DNA from: Xanthomonas euroxanthea
GTDB taxonomy: Bacteria > Pseudomonadota > Gammaproteobacteria > Xanthomonadales > Xanthomonadaceae
Length of the DNA stretch: 64,000 nt
Assembly: GCF_900476395.1 (NCBI RefSeq)
Contig: NZ_UIHB01000006.1
Location: 186,001-250,000 of the forward strand
Direction of reading: 5' to 3'
Notes under the pieces: model-generated
Seen by the model: only the letters and a program-made list of their open reading frames with translations
Told to the model about the DNA's origin: nothing
Database searches by the model: none
Position numbers and translations under genes: made by a program
Part shown: positions 35,852 to 48,902 of the stretch, piece after piece
Layout: every line of letters starts with the position of its first letter
Numbering within the stretch: the first letter of the stretch is position 1

Positions 35852-37624
35852 ATGGCCGAAATCAAGGAAGCACTTGTCCCCGATATCGGTGACTACAGCG
35901 ATGTCCCGGTAATCGAGGTGCTGGTGTCGGTCGGCGATACGGTCAGCAAGGACCAGAGCCTGGTCACGCTGGAATCGGACAAGGCCACGATGGAAGTGCC
36001 TTCGTCGGTGGCCGGCGTGGTCAAGGAGATCAAGGTCAAGGTCGGCGATTCGCTGTCGCAGGGCGCGCTGGTCGCGCTGATCGAAGTGGCCGATGCAGGC
36101 ACCGAGACCGCCGCGGCACCTGCACCGGCCGCCGCTCCCGCCGCCCCGGCCAAGGCCGCTGCCGCGCCGGCGCCTGCCGCCAAGGCCGAGCCGGCCGCGC
36201 CCGCCGCGTCTTCGGAAGGCGGCCTGGTCGAGGCCCGCGTGCCCGATATCGGCGACTACACCGACATCCCGGTGATCGAGGTGCTGGTCGCCGTCGGCGA
36301 TACCGTTGCCAAGGACCAGAGCCTGGTCACGCTGGAATCGGACAAGGCCACGATGGAAGTGCCGTCCTCGGCCGCCGGCGTGGTCAAGGAACTCAAGGTC
36401 AAGGTCGGCGACACGCTCTCGCAGGGCAACGTGGTGGCGATCATCGCTGCCAGCGATGGCGGCGCCGGTGCGGCGCAATCTCCGGCCAAGCCCAGCACCG
36501 ACACCGCCGAAACCGCCGGCAAGGTCGAACCGGTCGCGGTGTCCGCGGTGCCGGACAAGCTGGCCCAGCGCGAGATCGCGCAGGTGCAGGGCGCTCGCTC
36601 CAGTGGGGCCGCGCAGCCTGCGCAGGGCGGCCAGCCGTCCGCCGGCAGCCCGTCCAGCCCGCCGGTGACCTTCGACGCCGACAGCGTGCTGCCGTCCAAG
36701 GTGGCCTACGCCAGCCCGGTGGTGCGCGTGTTCGCCCGCGAGCTCGGCGTGGACCTGAACCAGCTCAAGGGCAGCGAAAAGGGCGGCCGCATCACCCGTG
36801 AGGACGTGCAGCGCTTCGTCAAGGCCGCTCTCAGCGGCGGCGCGCCTGCCGCAGCCGGTGCTGCGCCGGCCGGTGGCGGCACGGGGCTGAACCTGCTGGC
36901 CTGGCCGAAGGTGGACTTCAGCAAGTTCGGCGAGACCGAGACCCAGCCGCTGTCGCGCATCAAGAAGATTTCCGGTGCCAACCTGGCGCGTAACTGGGCG
37001 ATGATTCCGCACGTCACCCAGTTCGAATCGGCCGACATCACCGACCTGGAAGCGCTGCGCGTGGCGCTGAACAAGGAAAACGAGAAGGCTGGCATCAAGC
37101 TGACCATGCTCGCCTTCCTGGTCAAGGCCAGTGCCGCGGCGTTGAAGAAGTTCCCCGAGTTCAATGCCTCGCTGGATGCGGCCGGCGAAAACCTGACGTT
37201 GAAGAAGTACATCAACATCGGCTTCGCCGCCGATACGCCGAACGGCCTGGTCGTGCCGGTGATCCGCGACGTCGACAAGAAGGGCGTGCTGCAGATCGCG
37301 CAGGAAAGCGGCGAGCTGGCCAAGAAGGCGCGCGACGGCAAGCTCGGCCCGGCCGACATGAGCGGCGGCTGCTTCTCGATCAGCTCGCTCGGCGGCATCG
37401 GTGGTACCGCGTTCACGCCGATCATCAATGCGCCGGAAGTGGCGATCCTGGGCGTGTCCAAGTCGGCGATGCAGCCGGTGTGGAACGGCAAGGAGTTCGC
37501 GCCCAAGCTGATGCTGCCGTTGTCGTTGAGCTACGACCACCGCGTCATCGACGGCGCGCTGGCCGCACGCTTCACCACCTACCTCAGCCAGGTGCTGGCC
37601 GACATGCGCCGCGTCCTGCTGTGA
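35852..37624 (+). CDS. aceF: Dihydrolipoyllysine acetyltransferase (PDH E2)
   Basis: 590 residues. Two N-terminal lipoyl domains carry the lipoyl lysine in ESDKATMEVPSS (K44, and again near 165), joined by Ala/Pro linkers. A peripheral-subunit-binding domain follows (YASPVVRVFARELGVDLNQLKGSEKGGRITREDVQRFV), then the catalytic core with C-terminal SYDHRVIDGALAARF, whose His/Asp are catalytic. E2 transfers the acetyl group from E1 to coenzyme A in pyruvate dehydrogenase. aceE is not in the window. The gene overlaps the next by four bases (GTGA). Confidence 0.96.
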   Translation: MAEIKEALVPDIGDYSDVPVIEVLVSVGDTVSKDQSLVTLESDKATMEVPSSVAGVVKEIKVKVGDSLSQGALVALIEVADAGTETAAAPAPAAAPAAPAKAAAAPAPAAKAEPAAPAASSEGGLVEARVPDIGDYTDIPVIEVLVAVGDTVAKDQSLVTLESDKATMEVPSSAAGVVKELKVKVGDTLSQGNVVAIIAASDGGAGAAQSPAKPSTDTAETAGKVEPVAVSAVPDKLAQREIAQVQGARSSGAAQPAQGGQPSAGSPSSPPVTFDADSVLPSKVAYASPVVRVFARELGVDLNQLKGSEKGGRITREDVQRFVKAALSGGAPAAAGAAPAGGGTGLNLLAWPKVDFSKFGETETQPLSRIKKISGANLARNWAMIPHVTQFESADITDLEALRVALNKENEKAGIKLTMLAFLVKASAAALKKFPEFNASLDAAGENLTLKKYINIGFAADTPNGLVVPVIRDVDKKGVLQIAQESGELAKKARDGKLGPADMSGGCFSISSLGGIGGTAFTPIINAPEVAILGVSKSAMQPVWNGKEFAPKLMLPLSLSYDHRVIDGALAARFTTYLSQVLADMRRVLL

Positions 37625-38268
37625 GAGCAGCGCTGCTGACGCTTGCCCTGCTGGGCGTGCTGCCGTGGACATCGGCGGCGGCACGCCAGTGCGAGAGCAC
37701 GCTCGGGCGCGGCTGGCCGCCGGCGGTGGGCAACTACGGCACCGCGGTGACCACGCTGCTCGACGCCGGTACCAGGCCGAGCCTGGCGTTGCTGACGCTG
37801 CCTACCCGCGGCGTGGAAAGCGGGGTGTCGCTGGTGCCGGGCAAGGATGGTGCCGACTGGACCCTGCGGCATAGCCGCGCCGATGAGCGCGTCTACAGCT
37901 GGGTCAGCCAGAGCGACCGCGGCAGCGTGCAGTTCCGCACCGAGCAGACCCCGGAAACGGTGGAGATCCCGATCCCGGCGGCATTGGCAGAACGCCTGGT
38001 CAGCCGCTGGAGCGGCGCACTGACGCAACTGGCACCAGTCGGCCGCAGCGCGCCGGTAAGCGAGGGCGAGGTGCTGTCGTTCCAGGTCGATGGCGTGCGT
38101 TACAGCGGCACCCGCCCGAGCTGCGGCGCTGGCGAGCTGCTGCTGCAGCAGGCCGCGTTGCTGATCGAAGCCAGCGAAAGCAAGCAAAACAAGCGCGACA
38201 AGCGCTGGACCCAAATCGAATCGTCGCTGGATGAACTCCAGCAGACGCTTGCCGGCACGGCCGGTTGA
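37621..38268 (+). CDS. Secreted hypothetical protein between aceF and lpd
   Basis: 215 residues from a GTG that overlaps the aceF stop codon. The N-terminus is a signal peptide (VRAALLTLALLGVLPWTSAAA). The mature part has two cysteines that may pair (CESTLGRG and GTRPSCGAGELL) and reads as beta-rich: TRPSLALLTLPTRGVESGVSLVPGKDGADWTLRHS. The tail (EASESKQNKRDKRWTQIESSLDELQQTLA) is helical. I do not recognise the family. Placement inside a cytoplasmic enzyme operon is odd for an exported protein. It ends 16 bp before lpd, whose ribosome site follows its stop. Confidence 0.75.
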   Translation: MRAALLTLALLGVLPWTSAAARQCESTLGRGWPPAVGNYGTAVTTLLDAGTRPSLALLTLPTRGVESGVSLVPGKDGADWTLRHSRADERVYSWVSQSDRGSVQFRTEQTPETVEIPIPAALAERLVSRWSGALTQLAPVGRSAPVSEGEVLSFQVDGVRYSGTRPSCGAGELLLQQAALLIEASESKQNKRDKRWTQIESSLDELQQTLAGTAG

Positions 38269-38284
38269 GCCACAGGAGAAGCAA

Positions 38285-40120
<1,836 letters not shown>

Positions 40121-40194
40121 GCGCCGTTCCGCACGGCCTTGCCGCCGCGTGTGGTGCGGTCGCCGCGGTGGTGAGTCGACGCATGGAGGTCGTG

Positions 40195-40470
40195 ATGGGG
40201 CAGGGCGATCTGTGTCCTGAACTGCAGGCGCTGCTGCAGCGCGAACTGGCCAGCGGCAACCGGATCGCCGAGCCGCCGCGGCGGACCGACTGGCCACATC
40301 CGGGCTCGGTGTTCGTCTCGCTGAAGCGCGACTTGCGCAGCGACGTGGCGTCGCTGCCGGCATCGGTGCAGCATGCGATCTGCACCGATCCGCACTACGG
40401 CTGGCACGACGAGTGCTACTGCACCACGCACCAGCATCTGTTGGTAGCGGGTGCGACCAAGCCGCCCTGA
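40195..40470 (+). CDS. Small hypothetical protein
   Basis: 91 residues: MGQGDLCPELQALLQRELASGNRIAEPPRRTDWPHPGSVFVSLKRDLRSDV...DPHYGWHDECYCTTHQHLLVAG. GGAGG lies 5 bases before the ATG at 40195, deciding the start. It ends with a compact CYC/His-containing segment. I have seen similar short proteins annotated only as hypothetical in this genus. It follows lpd by 74 bp and may be the last gene of the PDH transcript. Confidence 0.7.
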   Translation: MGQGDLCPELQALLQRELASGNRIAEPPRRTDWPHPGSVFVSLKRDLRSDVASLPASVQHAICTDPHYGWHDECYCTTHQHLLVAGATKPP

Positions 40471-40535
40471 GCGTGTGTCCGCTGCTGCCATGGGTTGCAG
40501 TCGCGTCGGTTACTTGCCACGCATCCGTTAAACGA

Positions 40536-40560
40536 CAAAACCCCGCATCGCTGCGGGGTT
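40536..40560. terminator. Rho-independent terminator, best for the minus strand
   Basis: Stem AACCCCGCA / TGCGGGGTT with loop TCGC. The minus-strand side continues TTTTGTCG, so it fits termination of the outer-membrane protein gene at 40608-41420; on the plus strand only TTC follows. Confidence 0.85.
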
Positions 40561-40607
40561 CTGCATGAAGCTGCTTTTTCGGGTCCCGGGTCCCGGGCCC
40601 GGAAGAA

Positions 40608-41420
40608 TCAGAACGCGAACGTCACGCCGGCCACCGGGCCCTTGAACTCCTGCTTCAGGCCGATCAGGCCGTCGCTGCCGCGCTGGTCGACGTCGAGCTT
40701 GAACCAGTCGTAGCCGGCGAAGATGCCGAAGTTCTTGGTGAAGCGGTATTCGGCCATCGCGTTGGCACGGCTCAGGTCGCCCGAATAGTCGCCGAAGTCG
40801 CCCCAGCTGGTGTTGAGGTACTGGCCCTGCACGTTGAACAGCCAATGCTCGCTCGGCCGTGCGGTGAAGCGGATACCGACCACCGGCGCCACGCCGTCTT
40901 CGCTTTCGTCCAGCACGTCGCCGGTGAACACGTCGCCCAGGTCGGCGTATGCGTTCGCCTCGACCTTGGCGTATTCGGCACCGATCTGCAGGCCCAGGCT
41001 GAATTCCGGGGTGTCGACCACGGAGTAGTCGTACACCAGGCTCGCCACCTGATACTTGAGCTCGCCCTTGATGAAGCTGCCGCTCGGCACGGTGAAGCCA
41101 CCGGCGCTGACGTCTTCACCCAGGGTCTCGCGGCGATCCTTGTCGTACTTGAAGTAGTCGAAGATAAGGCGCTGACGGGTGCTCATGCGGAACACACCAT
41201 CAATGCGCGGCTCCCACTCCTTGCCACCGAAATCGAAATCCTGGTCCAGCGCGATTTCGTTGCCGGCCACCACGGTGTTGCCACGCAAGGTGTTGTCGTT
41301 GTCGATGTTCATCGCGCCCAGACGGATCTGGAAGCGGTCATCGGTATCTTCGGCGTGCGCCGGCGCGGCATAGGCGGCAGCCAATACGCACGGGATGGCC
41401 AGTGCGAGGAGGTGTTTCAT
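40608..41420 (-). CDS. Outer membrane beta-barrel protein
   Basis: 270 residues with a signal peptide (MKHLLALAIPCVLAAAYAAPAHA). Alternating strands run to the C-terminus (RFQIRLGAMNIDNDN, RLIFDYFKYDKDRRETLG, YQVASLVYDYSVVDTPEFSLGLQIGAEYAKV, EHWLFNVQGQYLNTSWGDFGDYSG, FGIFAGYDWFKLDVD), ending ..GPVAGVTFAF with the terminal Phe needed for barrel insertion. This length suggests a 10-14-stranded barrel. No specific channel or adhesin family is recognised. Its transcript ends at the terminator 47 bp downstream. Confidence 0.85.
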   Translation of the reverse strand: MKHLLALAIPCVLAAAYAAPAHAEDTDDRFQIRLGAMNIDNDNTLRGNTVVAGNEIALDQDFDFGGKEWEPRIDGVFRMSTRQRLIFDYFKYDKDRRETLGEDVSAGGFTVPSGSFIKGELKYQVASLVYDYSVVDTPEFSLGLQIGAEYAKVEANAYADLGDVFTGDVLDESEDGVAPVVGIRFTARPSEHWLFNVQGQYLNTSWGDFGDYSGDLSRANAMAEYRFTKNFGIFAGYDWFKLDVDQRGSDGLIGLKQEFKGPVAGVTFAF

Positions 41421-41692
41421 GGGGAGCTCCGATTCTTGGAATGGTCAGGCGATTTGGCCTGTGCCGCGCATCTTCGATAAGACGGCGTCTTCCATAAGTG
41501 AAGGAGCTGTCGCATACGCGTGAAGGGCAAGATAGCAATCGGACAAAACGGTCCGCTGCCGCAGGCGCTCCGATGTTAGTCGTGTGCTGCGCAATTAGGG
41601 CGCCAACGGTGACGCGATACTACTGGCGTCGCGCGGCGACTGCTCTGATTGGACCGCCGATGGGAAGGTTGCAGGGTGCGACAAAATGCGTA

Positions 41693-41800
41693 AAAAAGCA
41701 GGAGCCCCGGTGGCCCGGGGCTCCCATACGCGACCTGCGGCGGAACCTTTCGACGAGGATGTGCAGGCCTCGGCGGTTATGACCGCCAGTTTGTGGCAAA
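41693..41800 (-). ncRNA. Candidate small RNA ending in a strong terminator
   Basis: On the minus strand, stem GGAGCCCCGG / CCGGGGCTCC (loop GCCA, 41701-41724) is followed by TGC and six T. No protein gene on that strand could use this terminator. Upstream within 70 bases is a second stem GGCGGT / ACCGCC (about 41771-41786). The 5' end is a guess; promoter hexamers on this strand are poor. Confidence 0.35.
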
Positions 41801-41862
41801 GTTCCCACCCGCTGTGGCGCCCCCCTGTCTGGTGCGCCGCAGCAACGGATGACCTCTGCCGG

Positions 41863-41892
41863 TTGTCTCGCAATTTGTCCCATTGCTATACT
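41863..41892 (+). promoter_or_regulatory. Sigma-70-type promoter of the atp operon
   Basis: TTGTCT (41863-41868) and TATACT (41887-41892) are separated by 18 bp. Transcription would begin about 41899, leaving a leader of some 50 bases before the atpI GTG, which has AAGGTAA as ribosome site. Confidence 0.7.
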
Positions 41893-41951
41893 TTCGCGGC
41901 TCGACGAGGCGCATCTGCGCTTCCCACTCATTCACACGTAAGGTAACCGTA

Positions 41952-42317
41952 GTGCTGAACTCCGTTGACGCGGGTCGGCGGTTGATGCTGCGCGCTGCGG
42001 TATATCCGCTTGCCGCCGTAGCTATAACCAGTCTGGGGTTGCTGTTGGTCGGTCCCCGTTACTCTGCCGGTCTGGCATTGACCGGGTTTGCGACGGTGCT
42101 GGGCGGTTGGGTGGCGGCACGTACCGCGCTAGGTGGCGGTATTCAGGCAGCCGGCATTGCCATGGTCCGGCTGATTCTGGCGATGGTGTTGAAGTGGGTG
42201 TTGGTTTTCGTGGCGCTGGCGCTCGGCTTTGGCCTGTGGCGGCTGCCTCCTCTGGCCTTGTTGGCGGGTATCGCCATCGGGCTGATTTTTCAGGTTCTGG
42301 CTCTGGCCAGGCGTTGA
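41952..42317 (+). CDS. atpI: ATP synthase protein I
   Basis: 121 residues with four hydrophobic helices (about 13-35, 42-58, 68-90, 95-115). AtpI assists assembly of the c-ring and is often the first gene of the operon. The product is divergent, as usual for this gene; position and topology carry the assignment. The start is the GTG at 41952 behind AAGGTAA. Confidence 0.85.
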   Translation: MLNSVDAGRRLMLRAAVYPLAAVAITSLGLLLVGPRYSAGLALTGFATVLGGWVAARTALGGGIQAAGIAMVRLILAMVLKWVLVFVALALGFGLWRLPPLALLAGIAIGLIFQVLALARR

Positions 42318-42342
42318 TTCGAACTTAAAGGGCTCCGGACAC

Positions 42343-43143
42343 ATGGCGGGCGAGGCAGCAACACCTACCTCCTATATCCAGCATCACTTGCAGAACCTGA
42401 TCTATCCGGTTCGCGAGGGTGGCGGCACGTTTTGGACCATCCACGTCGACACCCTGGTCATGGCGGTGTTGATGGGCCTGGTCATGGTCCTGGCGTTCTG
42501 GACGGCGACCCGCAATGCCACTGCCGGCGTGCCGGGCAAGTGGCAGGCGTTCGTCGAGATCTGCCTGGAGTTCGTCGACCGCCAGGCCAAGGACACCTAT
42601 CACGGCAGCAGCAAGCTGGTGACGCCGATCGCGATCACCATCTTCTTCTGGATCCTGTTGATGAACCTCATCAAGATGATCCCGGCCGATTTCATCGCCA
42701 TCCCGCTGGGCTGGGCCGGTATCCACGCCTGGAAGCCGGTGCCGACCGCCGACGTCAATGCCACCCTGGGCATGTCGATCAGCGTGTTCTTCCTGATGAT
42801 CGTGTTCTCGCTGCGCTCCAAGGGCGTGGGTGGCATGACCAAGGAATTCCTCACGGCGCCGTTCGGCAAGTGGATGATGCCGTTCAACCTGCTCTTGAAC
42901 ATCGTCGAGTGGCTGAGCAAGCCGATTTCGCTGGCGATGCGACTGTTCGGCAACATGTTCGGCGGCGAGATCGTCTTCCTGCTGATCTGGGTGCTGGGCG
43001 GTGCGGGCATCGCCGGCATGGTCGCTGGCGGCGTATTCGGCCTCGGCTGGATGCTGTTCCACCTGTTGGTGATTCCGCTGCAGGCCTTCATTTTCATGAT
43101 GCTGTCGATCGTGTATCTGAGCCTTGCCGAAGACAGTCACTGA
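42343..43143 (+). CDS. atpB: ATP synthase F0 subunit a
   Basis: 266 residues, five to six membrane helices. The essential arginine of the proton half-channels is R200 in SLAMRLFGNMFGGE. The N-terminal segment SYIQHHLQNLIYPVREGGGTFWTIHVDTL is normal for gamma- and betaproteobacterial subunit a. It conducts protons together with the c-ring. The ATG follows CTCCGGA-type leader sequence 25 bp after atpI. Confidence 0.96.
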   Translation: MAGEAATPTSYIQHHLQNLIYPVREGGGTFWTIHVDTLVMAVLMGLVMVLAFWTATRNATAGVPGKWQAFVEICLEFVDRQAKDTYHGSSKLVTPIAITIFFWILLMNLIKMIPADFIAIPLGWAGIHAWKPVPTADVNATLGMSISVFFLMIVFSLRSKGVGGMTKEFLTAPFGKWMMPFNLLLNIVEWLSKPISLAMRLFGNMFGGEIVFLLIWVLGGAGIAGMVAGGVFGLGWMLFHLLVIPLQAFIFMMLSIVYLSLAEDSH

Positions 43144-43518
<375 letters not shown>

Positions 43519-43631
43519 TCCAGCGGTAGCAGGATGTGGAGGCAACCGCGTGCGGTTGCCCCCGCGGATGAAGGTCGGAAAGCGTCGCCCCGCGGTGGCG
43601 CTTTCACCCCTAAACAGCGATTGAGCGACCC

Positions 43632-44102
43632 ATGGATATCACCCTTACCATCTTTGCCCAGGCGCTGGCCTTCGCCGGTCTGATCTGGATCGTCGCGACC
43701 AAGATCTGGCCGCCGCTGCTGCAGGCGATCGAAGAGCGTCAGCAAAAGATCGCTGAAGGTCTGGCTGCGGCCGATCGCAGTCAGAAGGATCTGGCGCAGG
43801 CGCAGGAAAAGGTCAACGAAGCACTGAAGGACGCACGCACCAAGGCCAACGAGATCATCGATCAGGCCCATGCGCGCGCCAACCAGATCATCGAAGCGGC
43901 CAAGCACGAGGCAATTGCCGAAGCCAACCGCCAGAAGGATCTGGCACAGACCGAGATCGACGCGTCCGCCACGCGTGCCCGCGAGGAACTGCGCAAGCAG
44001 GTGTCCGTGCTGGCCGTCAGCGGTGCCGAGAAGCTGCTCAAGCGCGAAATCGATGCCAACGCCCACAAGGCGCTGCTCGACGAGCTGGCGGCGGAGATTT
44101 AA
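43632..44102 (+). CDS. atpF: ATP synthase F0 subunit b
   Basis: 156 residues. One N-terminal membrane helix ([28 protein letters not shown]) is followed by the long alpha-helical stalk of about 120 residues rich in Ala, Lys, Glu and Gln ([29 protein letters not shown]...). A dimer links F0 to F1 through the delta subunit. The end [13 protein letters not shown] is standard. A gap of 113 bp separates it from atpE; the atpH start follows after 3 bp. Confidence 0.96.
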   Translation: MDITLTIFAQALAFAGLIWIVATKIWPPLLQAIEERQQKIAEGLAAADRSQKDLAQAQEKVNEALKDARTKANEIIDQAHARANQIIEAAKHEAIAEANRQKDLAQTEIDASATRAREELRKQVSVLAVSGAEKLLKREIDANAHKALLDELAAEI

Positions 44103-44105
44103 TCG

Positions 44106-44633
44106 ATGAGTCAGGCCCTCACACTTGCCCGTCCGTACGGCCGCGCCGCGTTTGCGATCGCGCGTGAGGGCGGCAACTTCGCGCCCTGGTCCGATGCGCT
44201 GGCGTTTTCGGCGCAGGTGGCCGGCGACCCGCGCGTGGCCGCGCTGCTGCTCAACCCGGCCCTGCGCCAGGATCAGGCAGTGACGTTGCTGGCACCGCCG
44301 CAGGCGAGCGAAGACTATCTGCGTTTCCTCGGCCTGCTGGCCGACGCGCAGCGGCTGTCGCTGCTGCCGGAAGTGGCAGGACTGTACGAACAGCTGCGGG
44401 CCGACGCCGAACACGTCGTCAAGGCGACGGTGACCTCGGCGGCTGCAATGAGCCAGGCGGAACTGGACACGATCGCTGCTGCGCTGAAGAAGCGTTTCGG
44501 CCGCGAGGTGGACATCACCACCGCGGTGGACGCCTCGTTGATCGGCGGCGCGGTGATCGACACCGGCGACGTGGTCATCGACGGCTCGCTGAAGGGCAAG
44601 CTTGCGCGTCTGCAAAGCTCGCTCGCCCACTGA
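44106..44633 (+). CDS. atpH: ATP synthase F1 subunit delta
   Basis: 175 residues. The helical N-terminal domain begins [28 protein letters not shown]; the C-terminal part has [70 protein letters not shown], the normal OSCP-like motif. It attaches the stator stalk to the top of F1. The ATG is three bases past the atpF stop. Confidence 0.96.
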   Translation: MSQALTLARPYGRAAFAIAREGGNFAPWSDALAFSAQVAGDPRVAALLLNPALRQDQAVTLLAPPQASEDYLRFLGLLADAQRLSLLPEVAGLYEQLRADAEHVVKATVTSAAAMSQAELDTIAAALKKRFGREVDITTAVDASLIGGAVIDTGDVVIDGSLKGKLARLQSSLAH

Positions 44634-44680
44634 ATTCACATAAACGCATGGCCCTCGCGGCCGGCACCTAGGACTGAACG

Positions 44681-46228
44681 ATGGCAACCACGCTCAACCC
44701 CTCCGAAATCAGCGACCTGATCAAGACCCGCATCGAGGCGGTCAAGCTGTCCGCAGAGTCGCGCAACGAAGGCTCCGTGACCAGCGTGTCCGACGGCATC
44801 GTGCGCATCTTCGGCCTGGCCGACGTGATGCAGGGCGAAATGATCGAACTGCCGAACAACACCTTCGCGCTCGCGCTGAACCTGGAGCGCGATTCGGTCG
44901 GCGCCGTGGTGCTGGGCGATTACGAAAACCTGCGCGAAGGCGACGTGGCCAAGACCACCGGCCGCATCCTGGAAGTGCCGGTCGGTCCGGAGCTGCTCGG
45001 TCGCGTGGTCAACGCGCTGGGCGAGCCGATCGATGGCAAGGGCCCGCTGGGCGCCACCCAGACCGCACCGGTGGAGCGCGTGGCGCCGGGTGTGATCTGG
45101 CGCAAGTCGGTCGACCAGCCGGTGCAGACCGGCTACAAGTCGGTCGATGCGATGATTCCGATCGGCCGCGGCCAGCGCGAGCTGGTCATCGGTGACCGTC
45201 AGACCGGCAAGACCGCGCTGGCGATCGATGCGGTGATCAACCAGAAGGGCACCGGCATCAAGTGCGTGTACGTGGCGATCGGCCAGAAGGCCTCGACCGT
45301 TGCCAACATCGTGCGCAAGCTCGAAGAGAACGGCGCGCTGGCGCACACCGTGGTGGTGGCTGCGACCGCGTCCGAATCGGCCGCGATGCAGTACATCAGC
45401 CCGTATGCCGGCTGCACCATGGGCGAGTACTTCATGGACCGCGGCGAAGACGCGCTGATCGTGTACGACGACCTGTCCAAGCAGGCCGTGGCCTACCGCC
45501 AGATCTCGCTGCTGCTCAAGCGCCCGCCGGGTCGCGAAGCCTATCCGGGCGACGTGTTCTATCTGCACTCCCGCCTGCTCGAGCGCGCTGCGCGCGTGTC
45601 CGAGGAATACGTGGAGAAGTTCACCAACGGTGCGGTGACCGGCAAGACCGGTTCGCTGACCGCGCTGCCGATCATCGAAACGCAGGCCGGCGACGTGTCC
45701 GCATTCGTGCCGACCAACGTGATCTCGATCACCGACGGCCAGATCTTCCTGGAAACCGACCTGTTCAACGCCGGCATCCGCCCGGCCGTGAACGCCGGTA
45801 TCTCGGTGTCGCGCGTCGGTGGTGCGGCCCAGACCAAGATCATCAAGAAGCTGTCCGGCGGCATCCGTATCTCGCTGGCGCAGTACCGCGAGCTGGCGGC
45901 GTTCGCGCAGTTCGCCTCGGACCTGGACGAAGCCACCCGCAAGCAGCTCGAGCGCGGTCAGCGCGTTACCGAGCTGATGAAGCAGAAGCAGTACGCGCCG
46001 ATGTCCATCGCCAACCAGGCGCTGTCGATCTACGCCGTCAACGAGGGTTACCTCGATGAAGTGCCGGTCAACAAGCTGCTGGCGTTCGAAGAAGGCCTGC
46101 ACGCGCACTTCGCCAACACCCAGGGCGAGCTGATCTCCAAGATCAACGCCACCGGCGGCTGGGACAACGACATCGAAGCTGCCTTCAAGAAGGGCATCGA
46201 AGAGTTCAAGACCACGGGCAGCTGGTAA
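44681..46228 (+). CDS. atpA: ATP synthase F1 subunit alpha
   Basis: 515 residues, full length. The P-loop GDRQTGKT is at 171-178; the [12 protein letters not shown] and [18 protein letters not shown] segments (arginine finger) are intact. Three alpha subunits alternate with beta in F1 and hold non-catalytic nucleotide sites. The stop is followed by a heptamer inverted repeat that separates it from atpG by 112 bp instead of the few bases typical elsewhere in the operon. Confidence 0.97.
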   Translation: MATTLNPSEISDLIKTRIEAVKLSAESRNEGSVTSVSDGIVRIFGLADVMQGEMIELPNNTFALALNLERDSVGAVVLGDYENLREGDVAKTTGRILEVPVGPELLGRVVNALGEPIDGKGPLGATQTAPVERVAPGVIWRKSVDQPVQTGYKSVDAMIPIGRGQRELVIGDRQTGKTALAIDAVINQKGTGIKCVYVAIGQKASTVANIVRKLEENGALAHTVVVAATASESAAMQYISPYAGCTMGEYFMDRGEDALIVYDDLSKQAVAYRQISLLLKRPPGREAYPGDVFYLHSRLLERAARVSEEYVEKFTNGAVTGKTGSLTALPIIETQAGDVSAFVPTNVISITDGQIFLETDLFNAGIRPAVNAGISVSRVGGAAQTKIIKKLSGGIRISLAQYRELAAFAQFASDLDEATRKQLERGQRVTELMKQKQYAPMSIANQALSIYAVNEGYLDEVPVNKLLAFEEGLHAHFANTQGELISKINATGGWDNDIEAAFKKGIEEFKTTGSW

Positions 46229-46238
46229 ATCCAGCTGC

Positions 46239-46316
46239 GGGAATCGGGAATCGAGAATAGGGAATCGTCAAAGCGGGTTGGCTGTGCCAATTCCCGATTC
46301 ACGATTCCCCATTCCC
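46239..46316. repeat. Heptamer inverted repeat between atpA and atpG
   Basis: Left arm of four units (GGAATCG-type, 46239-46267) and right arm of four (ATTCCCG-type, 46289-46316) can pair over about 28 bp with a loop of about 21 bases. Confidence 0.85.
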
Positions 46317-46340
46317 ACTAAGCGAGCGAAGCGAGCGAGT

Positions 46341-47204
46341 ATGGCAGGCGGACGCGAAATCAAAACCAAGATCAAGAGCGTGCAGAACACCCGCAAGGTG
46401 ACGCGCGCGCTCGAAATGGTCTCGGCCTCCAAGATCCGCAAGGCGCAGGACCGCATGAAGACCTCGCGTCCGTACGCGCAGGCGATGAAGCAGGTGATCG
46501 GGCATCTGGCGCAGGCCAGCACCGACTACCAGCATCCGTTCCTGGTCGAGCGTGAGCAGGTCAAGCGGGTCGGCTACATCGTGATCTCTTCGGACCGCGG
46601 CCTGGCCGGCGGCCTGAACAACAACCTGTTCCGCAAGATGCTGGGCGAAGTGCGCCCATGGCAGGACAAAGGTGCCGAGATCGACGTGGTGACCATCGGA
46701 CAGAAGGCCTCGGCGTTCTTCCGTCGCATCAAGGTCAACATGGTCGGCAGCGTCACCCATCTGGGTGACAGCCCGCAGATCGAGCAGTTGATCGGCGTGA
46801 TCAAGGTGATGCTGGATGCCTTCGTCGAGGGCAAGGTGGACCGCGTGTATCTGGTCTACAACCGCTTCGTGAACACGATGACGCAGAAGGCCAGCTTCGA
46901 TCAGCTGCTGCCGCTGCCGGCCGCCGAGCACAAGGTGGCCCATCACGACTGGGATTACCTGTACGAACCCGATGCCGCGACCGTGCTGGAGCACGTGATG
47001 ACGCGTTACATCGAGTCGCTGGTGTACCAGGCCGTGCTGGAAAACGTGGCCTCCGAACATGCCGCGCGCATGGTGGCGATGAAGGCCGCCAGCGACAACG
47101 CCAACAAGATGATCGGCACCTTGCAACTGGTCTACAACAAAGCGCGCCAGGCGGCGATCACCCAGGAAATTTCGGAAATCGTCAGCGGCGCTGCCGCTGT
47201 CTAG
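46341..47204 (+). CDS. atpG: ATP synthase F1 subunit gamma
   Basis: 287 residues. The N-terminal helix [39 protein letters not shown] and the C-terminal helix [50 protein letters not shown] form the rotating coiled coil. The ATG is preceded by a 9-bp tandem repeat, AGCGAGCGA twice (46321-46338), in place of a clear ribosome site; together with the upstream hairpin this may keep gamma synthesis below alpha, an inference from stoichiometry. Confidence 0.96.
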   Translation: MAGGREIKTKIKSVQNTRKVTRALEMVSASKIRKAQDRMKTSRPYAQAMKQVIGHLAQASTDYQHPFLVEREQVKRVGYIVISSDRGLAGGLNNNLFRKMLGEVRPWQDKGAEIDVVTIGQKASAFFRRIKVNMVGSVTHLGDSPQIEQLIGVIKVMLDAFVEGKVDRVYLVYNRFVNTMTQKASFDQLLPLPAAEHKVAHHDWDYLYEPDAATVLEHVMTRYIESLVYQAVLENVASEHAARMVAMKAASDNANKMIGTLQLVYNKARQAAITQEISEIVSGAAAV

Positions 47205-47206
47205 CC

Positions 47207-48736
<1,530 letters not shown>

Positions 48737-48757
48737 TGGATCCCAGCCGCTATGCGG

Positions 48758-48881
48758 CTGGAATCGGGAATCGGGAATCGGGAATCGTAAAGGCGGGTCA
48801 TCGGTAGGTCGGAATCGACAGGAAGAGGGAAGCGTGCAGCCAGCCGCTCTTCCCAATCCCGATTCCCGATTCCCGATTCCC
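48758..48881. repeat. Heptamer inverted repeat between atpD and atpC
   Basis: Four near-perfect GGAATCG units (48760-48787) and four inverted units (CAATCCC then three GATTCCC, about 48854-48881) enclose about 65 bp. A smaller stem CCAGCCGC / GCGGCTGG lies just before the left arm. Confidence 0.88.
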
Positions 48882-48899
48882 GCCTCACTACAGTGAGGC
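48882..48899 (+). promoter_or_regulatory. Hairpin masking the atpC ribosome binding site
   Basis: GCCTCACT / AGTGAGGC pair perfectly with a two-base loop AC. The right arm contains GTGAGG, the only ribosome-site candidate for the atpC ATG at 48903, so the site is buried when the stem forms. Confidence 0.7.
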
Positions 48900-48902
48900 A
48901 CC

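Larger units (their letters stand above)
41421..41951. other. Divergent spacer between the OMP gene and the atp operon
   Basis: 531 bp without a protein gene. It holds the atp promoter (41863-41892) and a minus-strand terminator-like hairpin (41693-41724) that may end a small RNA; both are listed separately. The rest shows no repeats. Confidence 0.6.

Noticed and set aside
35147..37684. 845-codon minus-strand frame opposite the DUF2884 gene and aceF
   Set aside because: Low-complexity Arg/His/Gly text across an intact E2 gene; the same artefact recurs opposite lpd (38000-40036) and dadA (11315-13771).
41701..41724. Hairpin as an attenuator in the atp leader
   Set aside because: It lies upstream of the atp promoter hexamers, so it is not in the atp transcript, and its T-run is on the other strand.
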